From assembly GCA_000710935.1 (NCBI GenBank), contig BAYV01000009.1:62001-126000 (forward strand): a DNA stretch of 64,000 nucleotides, written 5' to 3'. The position numbers and the translations under genes were made by a program. This document shows, piece by piece, positions 55,341 through 64,000 of this stretch. The notes under the pieces were generated by a model. It had not been told where the DNA came from. It made no database searches and was given only the letters and a program-made list of their open reading frames with translations. Within the stretch, counting starts at the first letter, position 1; each line of letters opens with the position of its first letter. The DNA is from Iodidimonas nitroreducens (lineage in GTDB: Bacteria; Pseudomonadota; Alphaproteobacteria; Sphingomonadales; Rhodothalassiaceae).

Positions 55341-55743
55341 GATCGGCATCCCCGCTTTCATCAACATCATCATTCTGGATTATATAGTTTATCATTTCCT
55401 GAATGTCAGGCGTGACATTTTCTGAAGAGTCTTCTCTGATCCGCGCCTGAAAAATCTCAACCGTTTTAAAATCGAGATCCGGGTAATTTTCAACAATACC
55501 CATGAGAGTATAAACCGCGCCCAGCCTTATGGCGAGATGCTCATGATATAATTGCTCAACAGCTTTATTAAAAAGCTCGGTTGCATGCGCCCTGCGATTA
55601 AGATGCGCCTGCTCTCCGGCATGCTTTGCCTGTTTATCAATGGCGCGACTTCTAACAAATGCAAAAATGAGACCGGCAATGATACCAAGACTGACAATCC
55701 AATCCTGAACAACGCCGCTTTCCTGTAAAAGCCACTCAAGCAT
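55333..55743 (-). CDS. Membrane-anchored partner of the pentapeptide protein (N-terminal half)
   Basis: A 136-aa protein with one membrane helix (about 14-31, 'DWIVSLGIIAGLIFAFV'), a basic stretch, and 'HATELFNKAVEQLYHEHLAIRLGAVYTLMGIVENYPDLDFKTVEIFQARIRE'. This resembles the segment found ahead of pentapeptide repeats in larger single-chain proteins. It ends 'DVDESGDADHG' after an acidic tail. The next gene begins within its last codons (ATGGCTAG overlap). Together they may be a true two-gene version, or one gene with a frameshift. It lies between lpdA and lipA, which are usually adjacent or joined by other genes of lipoate metabolism. Confidence 0.72.
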   Translation of the reverse strand: MLEWLLQESGVVQDWIVSLGIIAGLIFAFVRSRAIDKQAKHAGEQAHLNRRAHATELFNKAVEQLYHEHLAIRLGAVYTLMGIVENYPDLDFKTVEIFQARIREDSSENVTPDIQEMINYIIQNDDVDESGDADHG

Positions 55744-55776
55744 TCACAATCCCACCACCAAAACCAAGTCTATAGC

Positions 55777-57177
55777 CTAATAATGGATGGCCCGATCATA
55801 GGCATCGAGCACGCTTTCATGCATCATTTCCGAAAGCGTGGGATGCGGGAAGATGGTGTGCATCAGTTCGGCTTCTGTGGTTTCCAGCGATTTTGCCACG
55901 GCATAGCCCTGGATCAGCTCCGTGACCTCGGCCCCAATCATGTGGGCGCCCAGCAATTCGCCGCTTTTGGCATCGAATATAGTTTTGATGAAGCCTTCCG
56001 GTTCGCCCAAGGCAATCGCCTTGCCATTACCGATGAAGGGAAATTTTCCCACCTTCACGCTGTGACCGGCATCTTTGGCGGCGGCTTCGGTCAGGCCCAC
56101 AGATGCAATTTGCGGGCGAGAATAGGTGCAGCCGGGGATCAGCTCTTTCTTCATCGGGTGCAGCCCCTTTATTCCTGCGATTTTTTCAACAGCAATCACC
56201 CCTTCATGGCTGGCTTTATGGGCAAGCCAGGGCGGACCGGAAATATCCCCAATCGCCCAGATGCCATCAACGCCGGTGTGGCCCCATTCATCGGCCACCA
56301 CATGGCCGCGATCCACCTTTACGCCTGCCTCTTCAAGGCCAAGATTTTCCACATTGCCAGTGATGCCGATGGCCAGAATCACCCGGTCCACGGTCATATC
56401 CGTGCTTTTGCCGTCCTTGCCCTTGATCGTGGCCGTAACACTATCGGATTTGGTGGCGATCTTCTCAACACTGGCCTCAAGGATGAATTTCATCCCCTGC
56501 TTTTCAAACTGCTTTTTGGCAAAGGCTGAAACCTCGGCATCTTCCACCGGCACGATACGATCCATCATCTCTACGATGGTGACCTCAGCCCCCATATCGC
56601 GATAAAAGCTCGCAAATTCGATCCCAATGGCCCCCGATCCCACAACAAGCAGGGATTTGGGCATGGTTTCCGGCGTCATGGCGTGTTTATAGGTCCACAC
56701 AAGCTTGCCATCAGCCTTCAGATGCGGCAATTCCCGCGCCCGTGCGCCGGTGGCAAGGATGATGTTCTTCGCTTCTAATTCAGTGGTTTTGCCGTCCGCC
56801 TTCACACTGACCTTGCCTTTGCCCTTCAGCCGGGCTTCGCCCATGATGGTGGTGACCTTGTTCTTCTTCAAAAGCCCCTTCACCCCGGCATTCAACTGCC
56901 CCGCCACCTTGCGCGAGCGTTCAACCACTTTCTTGAGATCAAAGCCAACCTCTTTGACAGACAAGCCAAAACTGGACGCATTATCCAGATAATGTTTGAT
57001 CTCGGATGTTCGCAAAAGCGCCTTGGTGGGGATGCAGCCCCAATTGAGGCAGATGCCCCCCAGATGCTCGCGTTCGATGATCGCGGTTTTCAGCCCCAAT
57101 TGCGCCGCGCGAATGGCTGCCACATAGCCGCCCGGCCCGGCCCCGATCACGACAAGATCAAATTTTGTATCGCTCAT
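55777..57177 (-). CDS. lpdA: Dihydrolipoamide dehydrogenase (E3)
   Basis: FAD flavoprotein that reoxidises lipoyl groups. It has the FAD motif 'VVIGAGPGGYVAAIRAAQLG', the redox disulfide 'GGICLNWGCIPTKALL', the NAD motif 'VVGSGAIGIEFASFYRDMGAEVTIVE', and the C-terminal His-Glu site 'HTIFPHPTLSEMMHESVLDAYDRAIH'. At 466 aa it is full length. It lies 26 bp after pdhC and is thus the E3 dedicated to this complex. Confidence 0.97.
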   Translation of the reverse strand: MSDTKFDLVVIGAGPGGYVAAIRAAQLGLKTAIIEREHLGGICLNWGCIPTKALLRTSEIKHYLDNASSFGLSVKEVGFDLKKVVERSRKVAGQLNAGVKGLLKKNKVTTIMGEARLKGKGKVSVKADGKTTELEAKNIILATGARARELPHLKADGKLVWTYKHAMTPETMPKSLLVVGSGAIGIEFASFYRDMGAEVTIVEMMDRIVPVEDAEVSAFAKKQFEKQGMKFILEASVEKIATKSDSVTATIKGKDGKSTDMTVDRVILAIGITGNVENLGLEEAGVKVDRGHVVADEWGHTGVDGIWAIGDISGPPWLAHKASHEGVIAVEKIAGIKGLHPMKKELIPGCTYSRPQIASVGLTEAAAKDAGHSVKVGKFPFIGNGKAIALGEPEGFIKTIFDAKSGELLGAHMIGAEVTELIQGYAVAKSLETTEAELMHTIFPHPTLSEMMHESVLDAYDRAIHY

Positions 57178-57203
57178 CCGTTTTTCCTTTTCCTGTCGTC
57201 AGC

Positions 57204-58577
57204 TCACAAAAGCATGGTCATGGGGTCTTCGATATAGCCTTTGAAGGCGGCGAGGAATTCCGCCCCGATCGCCCCATCCAGAACCCGGTGATCCACCGCC
57301 AATGTCACGCTCATCATCAACTTCACAGCCACCGCATCATCAACCACCACAGCCCGCTTTTCCCCGGCGCCAACAGCCAGAATGGCCCCTTGCGGCGGAT
57401 TGATCACCGCGCCGAACTCCCGAATGCCAAACATGCCGAGATTGGAGATCGAAAAGGTGCCACCCTGATAATCTTCAGGCATCAGCTTGCCATCACGGGC
57501 TTTCGTGGCCAGATCCTTCATCTCGCGGCTGATGGTGGCAAGCCCCTTTGCCCCGGCATCGCGGATCACCGGTGTGATCAGCCCGCCATCAATGGCCACG
57601 GCCACCGATATATCCTGCCGTTTGAACAGATAGGCCTTATCACCCGCAAACATCGCATTGGCCGCCGGCACCTTTTTGAGCGCCAGGGCCGAAGCGCGGA
57701 TGATGAAATCATTGACCGAGATTTTGACCCCCTCGCCTTCCAAACGGGCATTGAGGTCCTTGCGCTGGGCCATCAGCTTTTCAAGGCTTACATCGATGGT
57801 CAGATAGAAATGCGGCACATGGGATTTCGATTGGGTCATGCGCTTGGCGATCACCTTGCGCATTCCCGACAATTTCACCTCATCATAAGGAATATCGGCG
57901 GGCGGCACAAAGCCCGGCGCATCCACAGCCCCTGCTCCTGCCCTCGGCCCCGCAGCCGCTTTTTCTGCCGGAGCGGCCTTATCCGCTGAGGCGGCTTTCG
58001 GTTGATCAGCGCGGGCGGGCGCACCCCCTTCTTTGGCGGCATCAATATCGGCCTTGATGATCCGCCCCTTGGGGCCGCTGCCAGTGATGGCGGTGAGATC
58101 AAGCCCCGCCTGCTGGGCCAAGCGACGGGCAAGGGGGGAGGCAAAAATCCGCTCGCCCTCAGCCGTTTCAGGCGCGGGCGGCGCTTTGGACTCGCCAGAA
58201 TCCGAATCATCAGATTTTGAACCGGATTTTGGGGCTTCAGTCTTCCGGGCCTCCACCTTTGGCGCGCCCTCCTGATCCTTGGCGGCGTCTTTTTTCGCCC
58301 CCCCGCCAGCGCCTTCAAGAGCGCTTTCATCCTCGCCTTCTTCCAAAAGGATGGCGATCACATCATTCACCGGAACATCTTCGGTGCCTTCGGAAATCAA
58401 AATTTTGCCCACGCGCCCTTCATCGATAGCTTCCACCTCCATGGTGGCTTTATCGGTTTCGATCTCGGCAATGATATCGCCCGAGGCCACGGTGTCTCCT
58501 TCACTGACCAGCCATTTGGCCAGCGTTCCCTTTTCCATCGTGGGCGACAGAGCAGGCATGAGAATTTCGATGGGCAT
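57204..58577 (-). CDS. pdhC: Pyruvate dehydrogenase E2, dihydrolipoamide acetyltransferase
   Basis: From the ATG at 58577: one lipoyl domain (about 1-78, lipoyl-Lys in 'ETDKATMEV'), an Ala/Lys/Glu-rich linker, a peripheral-subunit-binding domain ('ASPLARRLAQQAGLDLTAITGSGPKGRIIKADID', about 140-175), a second Ala/Pro-rich linker, and the catalytic domain with 'DHRVLDGAIGAEFLAAFKGYIEDPMTMLL', whose His and Asp are active-site residues. The lipoyl domain is nearly the same as that of pdhB, also at the DNA level. Confidence 0.96.
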   Translation of the reverse strand: MPIEILMPALSPTMEKGTLAKWLVSEGDTVASGDIIAEIETDKATMEVEAIDEGRVGKILISEGTEDVPVNDVIAILLEEGEDESALEGAGGGAKKDAAKDQEGAPKVEARKTEAPKSGSKSDDSDSGESKAPPAPETAEGERIFASPLARRLAQQAGLDLTAITGSGPKGRIIKADIDAAKEGGAPARADQPKAASADKAAPAEKAAAGPRAGAGAVDAPGFVPPADIPYDEVKLSGMRKVIAKRMTQSKSHVPHFYLTIDVSLEKLMAQRKDLNARLEGEGVKISVNDFIIRASALALKKVPAANAMFAGDKAYLFKRQDISVAVAIDGGLITPVIRDAGAKGLATISREMKDLATKARDGKLMPEDYQGGTFSISNLGMFGIREFGAVINPPQGAILAVGAGEKRAVVVDDAVAVKLMMSVTLAVDHRVLDGAIGAEFLAAFKGYIEDPMTMLL

Positions 58578-58664
58578 GAAGCTGATCCCTCTTCTAAGCG
58601 GAGCGGTGCACAAGAAAGCGCACCTCCTGAAACTGGCGTGCCATTCTTTTTGCACAGCCGGATG

Positions 58665-58689
58665 AAAAATCTCAATGCCGGGATTGAGA
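58665..58689 (-). terminator. Intrinsic terminator or attenuator between pdhB and pdhC
   Basis: On the minus strand TCTCAAT (from 58689) pairs with ATTGAGA (to 58670) around a 6-nt loop, directly followed by TTTTTC. This is a compact terminator inside the 238-bp spacer that separates pdhB from pdhC. If active, it would lower or regulate pdhC-lpdA expression, or mark a separate promoter for them. Confidence 0.6.
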
Positions 58690-58815
58690 CAGGAGCCGAT
58701 ATCGCAAAAATTTTATCCCCTCAAAAGACCGGGTGAAAATTCCCGACCCTTGAAGCGGATCATCGCGACCCGCCCGCCAAAGACGGGCCGCAAAAAAGAT
58801 AGAAAAGCCTGTGGA

Positions 58816-60228
58816 TCATCCGCGATAGCATACTTTTTTCACGGCCTCGACGATCCGCTCCGGCGAAATCAGCCATAATTTTTCCAGATTGGCGGCATAG
58901 GGCGTGGGGGTGTCTTCATCCGTCACCCGCAAAACCGGCGCATCCAGATAATCAAAGGCATCTTCCATCAGGCGCGCGGAAATCTCGCTGGCAATCGAGC
59001 ATGTGGGCCAGCCTTCTTCCGCCACCACGCAGCGATTGGTTTTGCGGACCGAGCGGGCCACCGTTTCCATATCCAGCGGGCGCAAAGTGCGCAGATCCAC
59101 CACTTCAACGCTCACTCCTTCATCCGCCAGCTTATCTGCGGCGCTCAGGGCCTCGCGCACGGCGATGGAATAGGCAACGATGGTCACATCCGTGCCTTCC
59201 CGCACGATCTTCGCCTTGCCGATGGGCAGCACGAAATCATCAAGCTTGGGTACATCAAAGCTTTGGCCATAGATGATTTCATTTTCCAAAAACACCACAG
59301 GATTGGGATCGCGGATGGCCGCTTTCAACAAGCCCTTGGCATCGGATGCAGAATAAGGCGCCACAACCTTCAAGCCGGGAATGGCGGCATACCAGGGCGC
59401 ATAATTCTGGCTGTGCTGGGCTGCCACCCGCGCTGCCGCCCCATTGGGGCCCCGAAACACAATCGGCACATCCACCTTGCCGCCCGCCATATAGCGCTGT
59501 TTGGCTGCGGAATTGATAATATGATCAATCGCCTGCATGGCAAAATTAAAGGTCATGAATTCAACGATGGGCTTCAATCCGCCCAAAGCCGCGCCGGTAC
59601 CAAGACCAGCAAAGCCATATTCGGTGATCGGCGTATCGATCACGCGTTTCGCGCCAAATTCATCGAGCAGGCCCTGAGTGACCTTGTAGGCACCTTGATA
59701 TTCCGCCACTTCCTCGCCCATGATAAACACGGCCTCATCCCGCCGCATTTCTTCGGCCATAGCATCGCGCAGGGCCTCGCGCACGGTTTGCTTGATCATC
59801 TCGGTGCCAGCGGGGATTTCCACCTCCATGGGCGGGGCGGCTTCAGCGGGGCGCGAGGGCCGCTTTGGCGCATCATCATCCGATTTGGCCGCCGCCTCAT
59901 CATCGTCAGCAGCAGATTTCGCAGCTTCTTTGGGCTTTTTATCTTCGGCCCGGGATGCGGCTTCCTTTAGATCCGCGCTCTCTTCGCCCTCTTCCAAAAG
60001 CAGGGCGATCACCTGCCCCACGGGCACATCTTCGCTTCCCTCATCCACCAAAAGCTTGCCAATGGTGCCTTCATCCACGGCTTCCACTTCCATCGTGGCT
60101 TTATCGGTTTCGATCTCGGCGATGATATCGCCAGCGGTTACCGCATCGCCCTCTTTTTTCAGCCATTTCGATAAGGTGCCAGACTCCATGGTAGGAGACA
60201 GCGCGGGCATTGTAATTTCAATAGGCAT
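58816..60228 (-). CDS. pdhB: Pyruvate dehydrogenase E1 beta with N-terminal lipoyl domain
   Basis: Residues 1-78 are a lipoyl domain ('[17 protein letters not shown]'), followed by an acidic/Ala/Lys linker (about 100-145), and then the E1 beta transketolase-like part ('[80 protein letters not shown]'). The extra lipoyl domain is a known feature of alphaproteobacterial PdhB. E1 alpha and beta together decarboxylate pyruvate with thiamine diphosphate. The ATG at 60228 is 16 bp after the pdhA stop. Confidence 0.97.
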   Translation of the reverse strand: MPIEITMPALSPTMESGTLSKWLKKEGDAVTAGDIIAEIETDKATMEVEAVDEGTIGKLLVDEGSEDVPVGQVIALLLEEGEESADLKEAASRAEDKKPKEAAKSAADDDEAAAKSDDDAPKRPSRPAEAAPPMEVEIPAGTEMIKQTVREALRDAMAEEMRRDEAVFIMGEEVAEYQGAYKVTQGLLDEFGAKRVIDTPITEYGFAGLGTGAALGGLKPIVEFMTFNFAMQAIDHIINSAAKQRYMAGGKVDVPIVFRGPNGAAARVAAQHSQNYAPWYAAIPGLKVVAPYSASDAKGLLKAAIRDPNPVVFLENEIIYGQSFDVPKLDDFVLPIGKAKIVREGTDVTIVAYSIAVREALSAADKLADEGVSVEVVDLRTLRPLDMETVARSVRKTNRCVVAEEGWPTCSIASEISARLMEDAFDYLDAPVLRVTDEDTPTPYAANLEKLWLISPERIVEAVKKVCYRG

Positions 60229-60244
60229 GGTTGTCTCGCGCTCC

Positions 60245-61273
60245 TCAAGACTCGACAAGAATGTCGGTATAAAGCTCAGACGGATCGGGTTCGGGGGCAT
60301 TGCGGGCAAAATCCGCAACCTCCGAAATCTCGTCTTTGATCTCTTTGTCGATGGCTTTCAGGGTTTCTTCGTCCACACCATCTTCGATCAGCCGCTTTTT
60401 GATGAATTCGATTGGATCGCGTTCCTCACGCGTGGTTTGCACCTCATCGCGGGACCGGTATTTCGCCGGATCAGACATCGAATGGCCGCGATAGCGATAG
60501 GTTTTCAGCTCCAAAAGAATCGGGCCATTGCCTTCGCGCACATATTTCACCGCATCATCGGCAGCGGCACGCACTTCCAGCACATTCATGCCATCCACAA
60601 GCCTGCCGGGAATGCCAAAGCTTTCCCCGCGCTTGTATAATTCCTGCTGCCCCGATGACCGCGCAACCGATGTGCCCATGGCATATTGATTGTTTTCGAT
60701 CACATAAATAACCGGCAGGTTCCAAAGCTTGGCCATATTGAAGGCTTCATAAACCTGGCCCTGATTGGCTGCACCATCGCCAAAATAGGTCAGCACTACA
60801 TTATCCGTGCCTTTATATTTGGCCGCGAAACCAAGGCCGGTGCCAAGGGGAACCTGCGCCCCGACAATGCCATGGCCGCCAAAAAATCCGGCTTTGGGGT
60901 CAAACATATGCATCGAGCCGCCCTTGCCCTTGGCAATGCCTGCGGCCCGGCCGGTTAATTCCGCCATCACCGATTTAGGGGTGGCCCCGGTGATGATCGC
61001 ATGGCCATGGGCGCGATAGCCGGTGATGATATTATCACCCTTTTTAAGGGCTGATTGCAGACCTACGGCCACGGCTTCCTGACCAATATAAAGATGGCAA
61101 AAGCCACCGATCAGGCCCATGCCATACATCTGGCCGGCTTTTTCTTCAAAGCGGCGAACAAGCGACATCTGTTTAAAGAAATCCAGCATTTCGTCACGGC
61201 TCGCCTTATATTCATGCGATGCCTTGGAATTGCTACCGGTTTTGCTGGATCGAGGGGAAGGAGTCTTTGCCAT
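60245..61273 (-). CDS. pdhA: Pyruvate dehydrogenase E1 alpha
   Basis: The thiamine diphosphate site is '[34 protein letters not shown]' (GDG...NN), with upstream '[23 protein letters not shown]' and the phosphorylation-loop-like '[20 protein letters not shown]'. About 342 aa from the ATG at 61273; a longer frame to 61351 is unlikely. First gene of the pdhA-pdhB pair, 224 bp downstream of ftsB. Confidence 0.97.
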   Translation of the reverse strand: MAKTPSPRSSKTGSNSKASHEYKASRDEMLDFFKQMSLVRRFEEKAGQMYGMGLIGGFCHLYIGQEAVAVGLQSALKKGDNIITGYRAHGHAIITGATPKSVMAELTGRAAGIAKGKGGSMHMFDPKAGFFGGHGIVGAQVPLGTGLGFAAKYKGTDNVVLTYFGDGAANQGQVYEAFNMAKLWNLPVIYVIENNQYAMGTSVARSSGQQELYKRGESFGIPGRLVDGMNVLEVRAAADDAVKYVREGNGPILLELKTYRYRGHSMSDPAKYRSRDEVQTTREERDPIEFIKKRLIEDGVDEETLKAIDKEIKDEISEVADFARNAPEPDPSELYTDILVES

Positions 61274-61497
61274 CGAGCGATCCGTCTTTGCGAGGAACGG
61301 GAAACTATGAATGGACAAACCGACCACGGCGAAACCGCATGTCACGCTCAATCGCCACCAAAGCAGGATGAACGCTGTCTGTCCGCCCCATCAATATCGG
61401 CGGGAGACGCTTATTTCAAAGAAAAAGCGCTTGATGGCAAGCTTGTGATCATGCTGCGATGCAATAATAATGCGCGAAAGCTCTAAAAAGCGATCAT
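61274..61497. other. Intergenic ftsB-pdhA
   Basis: A 224-bp stretch that probably holds the pdhA promoter. A short plus-strand frame at 61307-61486 has no family match or ribosome-binding site. No hairpin with T tract was found. Confidence 0.45.
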
Positions 61498-61830
61498 TCA
61501 ATGCGGCGCAATCAAGTCATCCGGGTTTAAAATCAGAATTTCATCTTGATGCACAAAGCCCAAAGACCGCCGCACCTGCTCATCAAGCATATCGGGATCA
61601 AGATGATCGGGCCGCAATAAAGCCACCCGTGCCTCAAGCGCTGCGCGCTTCTGAGCAATCTGGGCGGCTTTTCTTTCCATGATATCGGTTTGCCGCGACA
61701 AATCCCGCAAAGCCAGAAAGCCAAGCTGGCCCATGATGGAATGAACCAGAAAATAGCCCAAAAGCAAAACAAGGACGGCCGGAATCATAGCCCTGTGCAT
61801 GCGGCGGCTGATGGAAATGGATGAACGCAT
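61498..61830 (-). CDS. ftsB: Cell division protein FtsB/DivIC-like
   Basis: A 110-aa bitopic protein: a basic N-terminus, one membrane helix (about 15-36, 'MIPAVLVLLLGYFLVHSIMG'), then a leucine/alanine-rich coiled coil ('LSRQTDIMERKAAQIAQKRAALEARVALLRPDHLD') and the FtsB-type end 'LDEQVRRSLGFVHQDEILIL'. It bridges FtsL and FtsQ at the septum. The position between eno and the pdh genes is standard for alphaproteobacteria. Confidence 0.88.
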   Translation of the reverse strand: MRSSISISRRMHRAMIPAVLVLLLGYFLVHSIMGQLGFLALRDLSRQTDIMERKAAQIAQKRAALEARVALLRPDHLDPDMLDEQVRRSLGFVHQDEILILNPDDLIAPH

Positions 61831-61949
61831 AAACGAATCGAATCACATGCACGAACCGAGATCAAGGGAAAAGATTTTATAAGGCTTTTGATGGTTCTTT
61901 GGAGGATCGTCATTTTAAACGGATATGCGTGTATTTGGTTCGTTTATTA

Positions 61950-61978
61950 TTGACATTGTACCAATATGGTTATATTTC
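61950..61978 (+). promoter_or_regulatory. Sigma-70-like promoter of the lysis cassette
   Basis: TTGACA at 61950-61955 is followed by TATATT at 61971-61976 (15-bp spacer) or TATTTC at 61973-61978 (17-bp spacer). It stands 25-30 bp before the endolysin ATG in an AT-rich section. No gene-transfer-agent regulator site could be recognised. Confidence 0.55.
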
Positions 61979-62001
61979 TTCTGATGAAGGAGGAGCAGCC
62001 C

Positions 62002-62565
62002 ATGAACCATGATCAGATTCTCGACGATATTCTCCGCCGCGAAGGGGGCTTTGTGGATGATCCGGATGATCCCGGTGGCCCCACAAATCTTGGGATCACC
62101 TTAAAAACACTGAGCGATTGGCGACAGGCCCCGGCCACTATTGATGATTTGCAGGCCTTGAGCCGGGATGAGGCCAAACAGATTTATGCGGCCCGCTATA
62201 TCAAAGACCCGGGGCTGGACCGTCTGCCCCCGGCTGTGCAACCTATTTTAATCGATGCTGCCATTCATATGGGGCCAAGCGAGGCCATCCGGCTTTTGCA
62301 AAGGGTGCTGAATGCGGTGAGCGGCCCCGCCATCGCGGAAGATGGCCTGATGGGCCCCTTGAGCCGGACGCGGGCGCAATCGGAATATGAACGCCTTGGC
62401 CCGGCCTTTCTGGCAAGCCTGCTTGAAGAGCGCCGCCGTTTTTATTTTCGCCTCACCGCCCGACGCCCGGTTCTGGCAAAATTTTTGCGAGGATGGCTCA
62501 ACAGATTGGCCGATTTCAACGTTGAAAAGAGCCTGTTGAACTCTCGCGAAAGGGGGCTGGCCTGA
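62002..62565 (+). CDS. GH108-family endolysin (N-acetylmuramidase)
   Basis: From the ATG at 62002 (AAGGAGGA upstream) the protein has 187 aa. The N-terminal glycoside hydrolase 108 domain has 'ILRREGGFVDDPDDPGGPTNLGIT' with the catalytic Glu14 in the EGG motif, and a C-terminal PG-binding-3-type part ('PVQPILIDAAIHMG'-like 'VQPILIDAAIHMGPSEAIRLLQRVLN', 'GPLSRTRAQSEYERLGPAFLASLLEERRRFYF'). There is no signal peptide, so export would need the holin encoded next. In Rhodobacter such a pair lyses cells to release gene transfer agents; temperate phages use the same enzymes. Confidence 0.9.
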   Translation: MNHDQILDDILRREGGFVDDPDDPGGPTNLGITLKTLSDWRQAPATIDDLQALSRDEAKQIYAARYIKDPGLDRLPPAVQPILIDAAIHMGPSEAIRLLQRVLNAVSGPAIAEDGLMGPLSRTRAQSEYERLGPAFLASLLEERRRFYFRLTARRPVLAKFLRGWLNRLADFNVEKSLLNSRERGLA

Positions 62566-62975
62566 TGCCCCTGCCCCTCATCACCGGGCTTGCCGATAAA
62601 CTATTCGGCATTGTTGACAGCCTTGTCACCGACAAGGATCAGGCCGCCCTTTTAAAACACGAGCTCGACATGACCTTGTCAAAGCTCAATCTGGCGCAAA
62701 TGGCTGTCAATGCTGAGGAAGCCAGGCACGCCTCGTTGTTTGTGGCGGGCTGGCGGCCTTTCATCGGCTGGGTGTGTGGCGCGGCTTTGGCATGGGAGTT
62801 CATCGGCGCGCCGGTGGGGCAATGGGCGCTCACCGCAGCCGGTCTGGAACTGACCTATGCCCTGCCCCAAGTGGCATCGGGCGATTTGATGGAGTTGGTT
62901 CTGGCGATGCTGGGCCTTGCAGGCTTGCGCAGCTATGAAAAGCGCGCGGGTGTTTCCCGAACCCGGATCAGATGA
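62565..62975 (+). CDS. 3TM holin of the gene-transfer-agent release type
   Basis: The 136-aa protein starts by TGATG overlap with the endolysin. A soluble N-terminus with Leu/Ala-rich helix ('ALLKHELDMTLSKLNLAQMAVNAEEARH') precedes membrane segments at about 60-85 ('FVAGWRPFIGWVCGAALAWEFIG') and 100-122 ('LMELVLAMLGLAGLRSYEK'). The GWRPFIGW and LGLAGLRSYEK motifs are those of the family known as holin for gene-transfer release. Together with the endolysin it should permit cell lysis. Confidence 0.87.
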   Translation: MPLPLITGLADKLFGIVDSLVTDKDQAALLKHELDMTLSKLNLAQMAVNAEEARHASLFVAGWRPFIGWVCGAALAWEFIGAPVGQWALTAAGLELTYALPQVASGDLMELVLAMLGLAGLRSYEKRAGVSRTRIR

Positions 62976-62987
62976 TCAGTGCCAAAT

Positions 62988-63023
62988 AAAAAAGGATGCG
63001 GCTTTCACACCGCATCCTTTTTC
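62988..63023. terminator. Bidirectional intrinsic terminator (holin / eno)
   Basis: AAAGGATGCGG (62991-63001) pairs perfectly with 63010-63020 around an 8-nt loop, with six A before and five T after. It ends both the holin transcript and the leftward eno transcript. Confidence 0.92.
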
Positions 63024-63054
63024 TGAGCTTAACCTAACAAGCCCCTGTTTTTAA

Positions 63055-64000
<946 letters not shown>

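Noticed and set aside
61307-61486. Small plus-strand open frame between ftsB and pdhA
   Set aside because: No family match, no ribosome-binding site, and it lies where the pdhA promoter is expected.

Overview
The window is chromosomal DNA from a flagellated, Gram-negative alphaproteobacterium. The gene order and gene types point there: fliX next to flgI and dksA, HdaA, the block ispDF-dusB-ntrB-ntrC-ntrY-ntrX-trkA-hfq-hflX, and a pyruvate dehydrogenase cluster whose E1 beta carries its own lipoyl domain beside ftsB and eno. I cannot name the genus. No rRNA, tRNA, CRISPR array, insertion sequence or integrase was found. Nearly all the sequence is coding, on both strands, and GATC is strikingly frequent throughout.

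Layout. 1-5.5 kb: the 3' end of a hybrid PAS histidine kinase, an OmpR-type response regulator, a C4 zinc-finger TraR/DksA-like protein, a TPR/SPOR lipoprotein and an alpha-methylacyl-CoA racemase-like enzyme. 5.6-10.6 kb: an alpha/beta-hydrolase-OsmC fusion, aspS, rnd and dksA. 10.9-13.7 kb: first flagellar cluster, fliX divergent from flgI-flgJ-flgN-like behind a sigma-54-type promoter. 13.6-20.8 kb: a leftward group DUF2066-perM-hdaA-ppk-ppx. 21-25.8 kb: purM-purN, ndk, an ABC-F ATPase and holC. 25.8-27.7 kb: a DUF885 lipoprotein.

27.9-39.6 kb: second flagellar cluster. Leftward fliL-fliM-DUF6468-motE-cheZ-two MotB-like genes-large TPR gene, and rightward flgF-flgG-flgA-flgH, diverge from a 316-bp control region with sigma-54-type promoters facing both ways. 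39.6-50.5 kb: the leftward RNA/potassium/nitrogen block hflX, hfq, trkA, ntrX, ntrY, ntrC, ntrB, dusB. 50.5-53.4 kb: ispDF, a CinA-type amidase and an unrecognised exported protein with an HExxH motif. 53.4-61.8 kb: leftward ftsB-pdhA-pdhB-pdhC-lpdA-lipA-coq10/ratA-like, interrupted between lpdA and lipA by an AT-rich pair of overlapping genes that look like the two halves of a pentapeptide-repeat protein. 62-63 kb: an endolysin plus 3TM-holin pair of the gene-transfer-agent type, between ftsB and eno. 63-64 kb: the 3' part of eno.

How the genes work together. The two flagellar clusters supply the rod, P ring and L ring, part of the C ring, assembly checkpoints, and CheZ for switching; the Ntr block includes an NtrC with an intact sigma-54-contacting loop, and an NtrX without one. 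ppk/ppx and two DksA-family proteins suggest stringent-response and polyphosphate control. The pdh-lpd-lipA block makes and lipoylates pyruvate dehydrogenase. The least ordinary items are the paired MotB-like proteins (one lacking the proton-channel Asp and with a degenerate OmpA domain), the split pentapeptide pair, the isolated lysis cassette, the HExxH protein and the compositional break inside the hybrid kinase.
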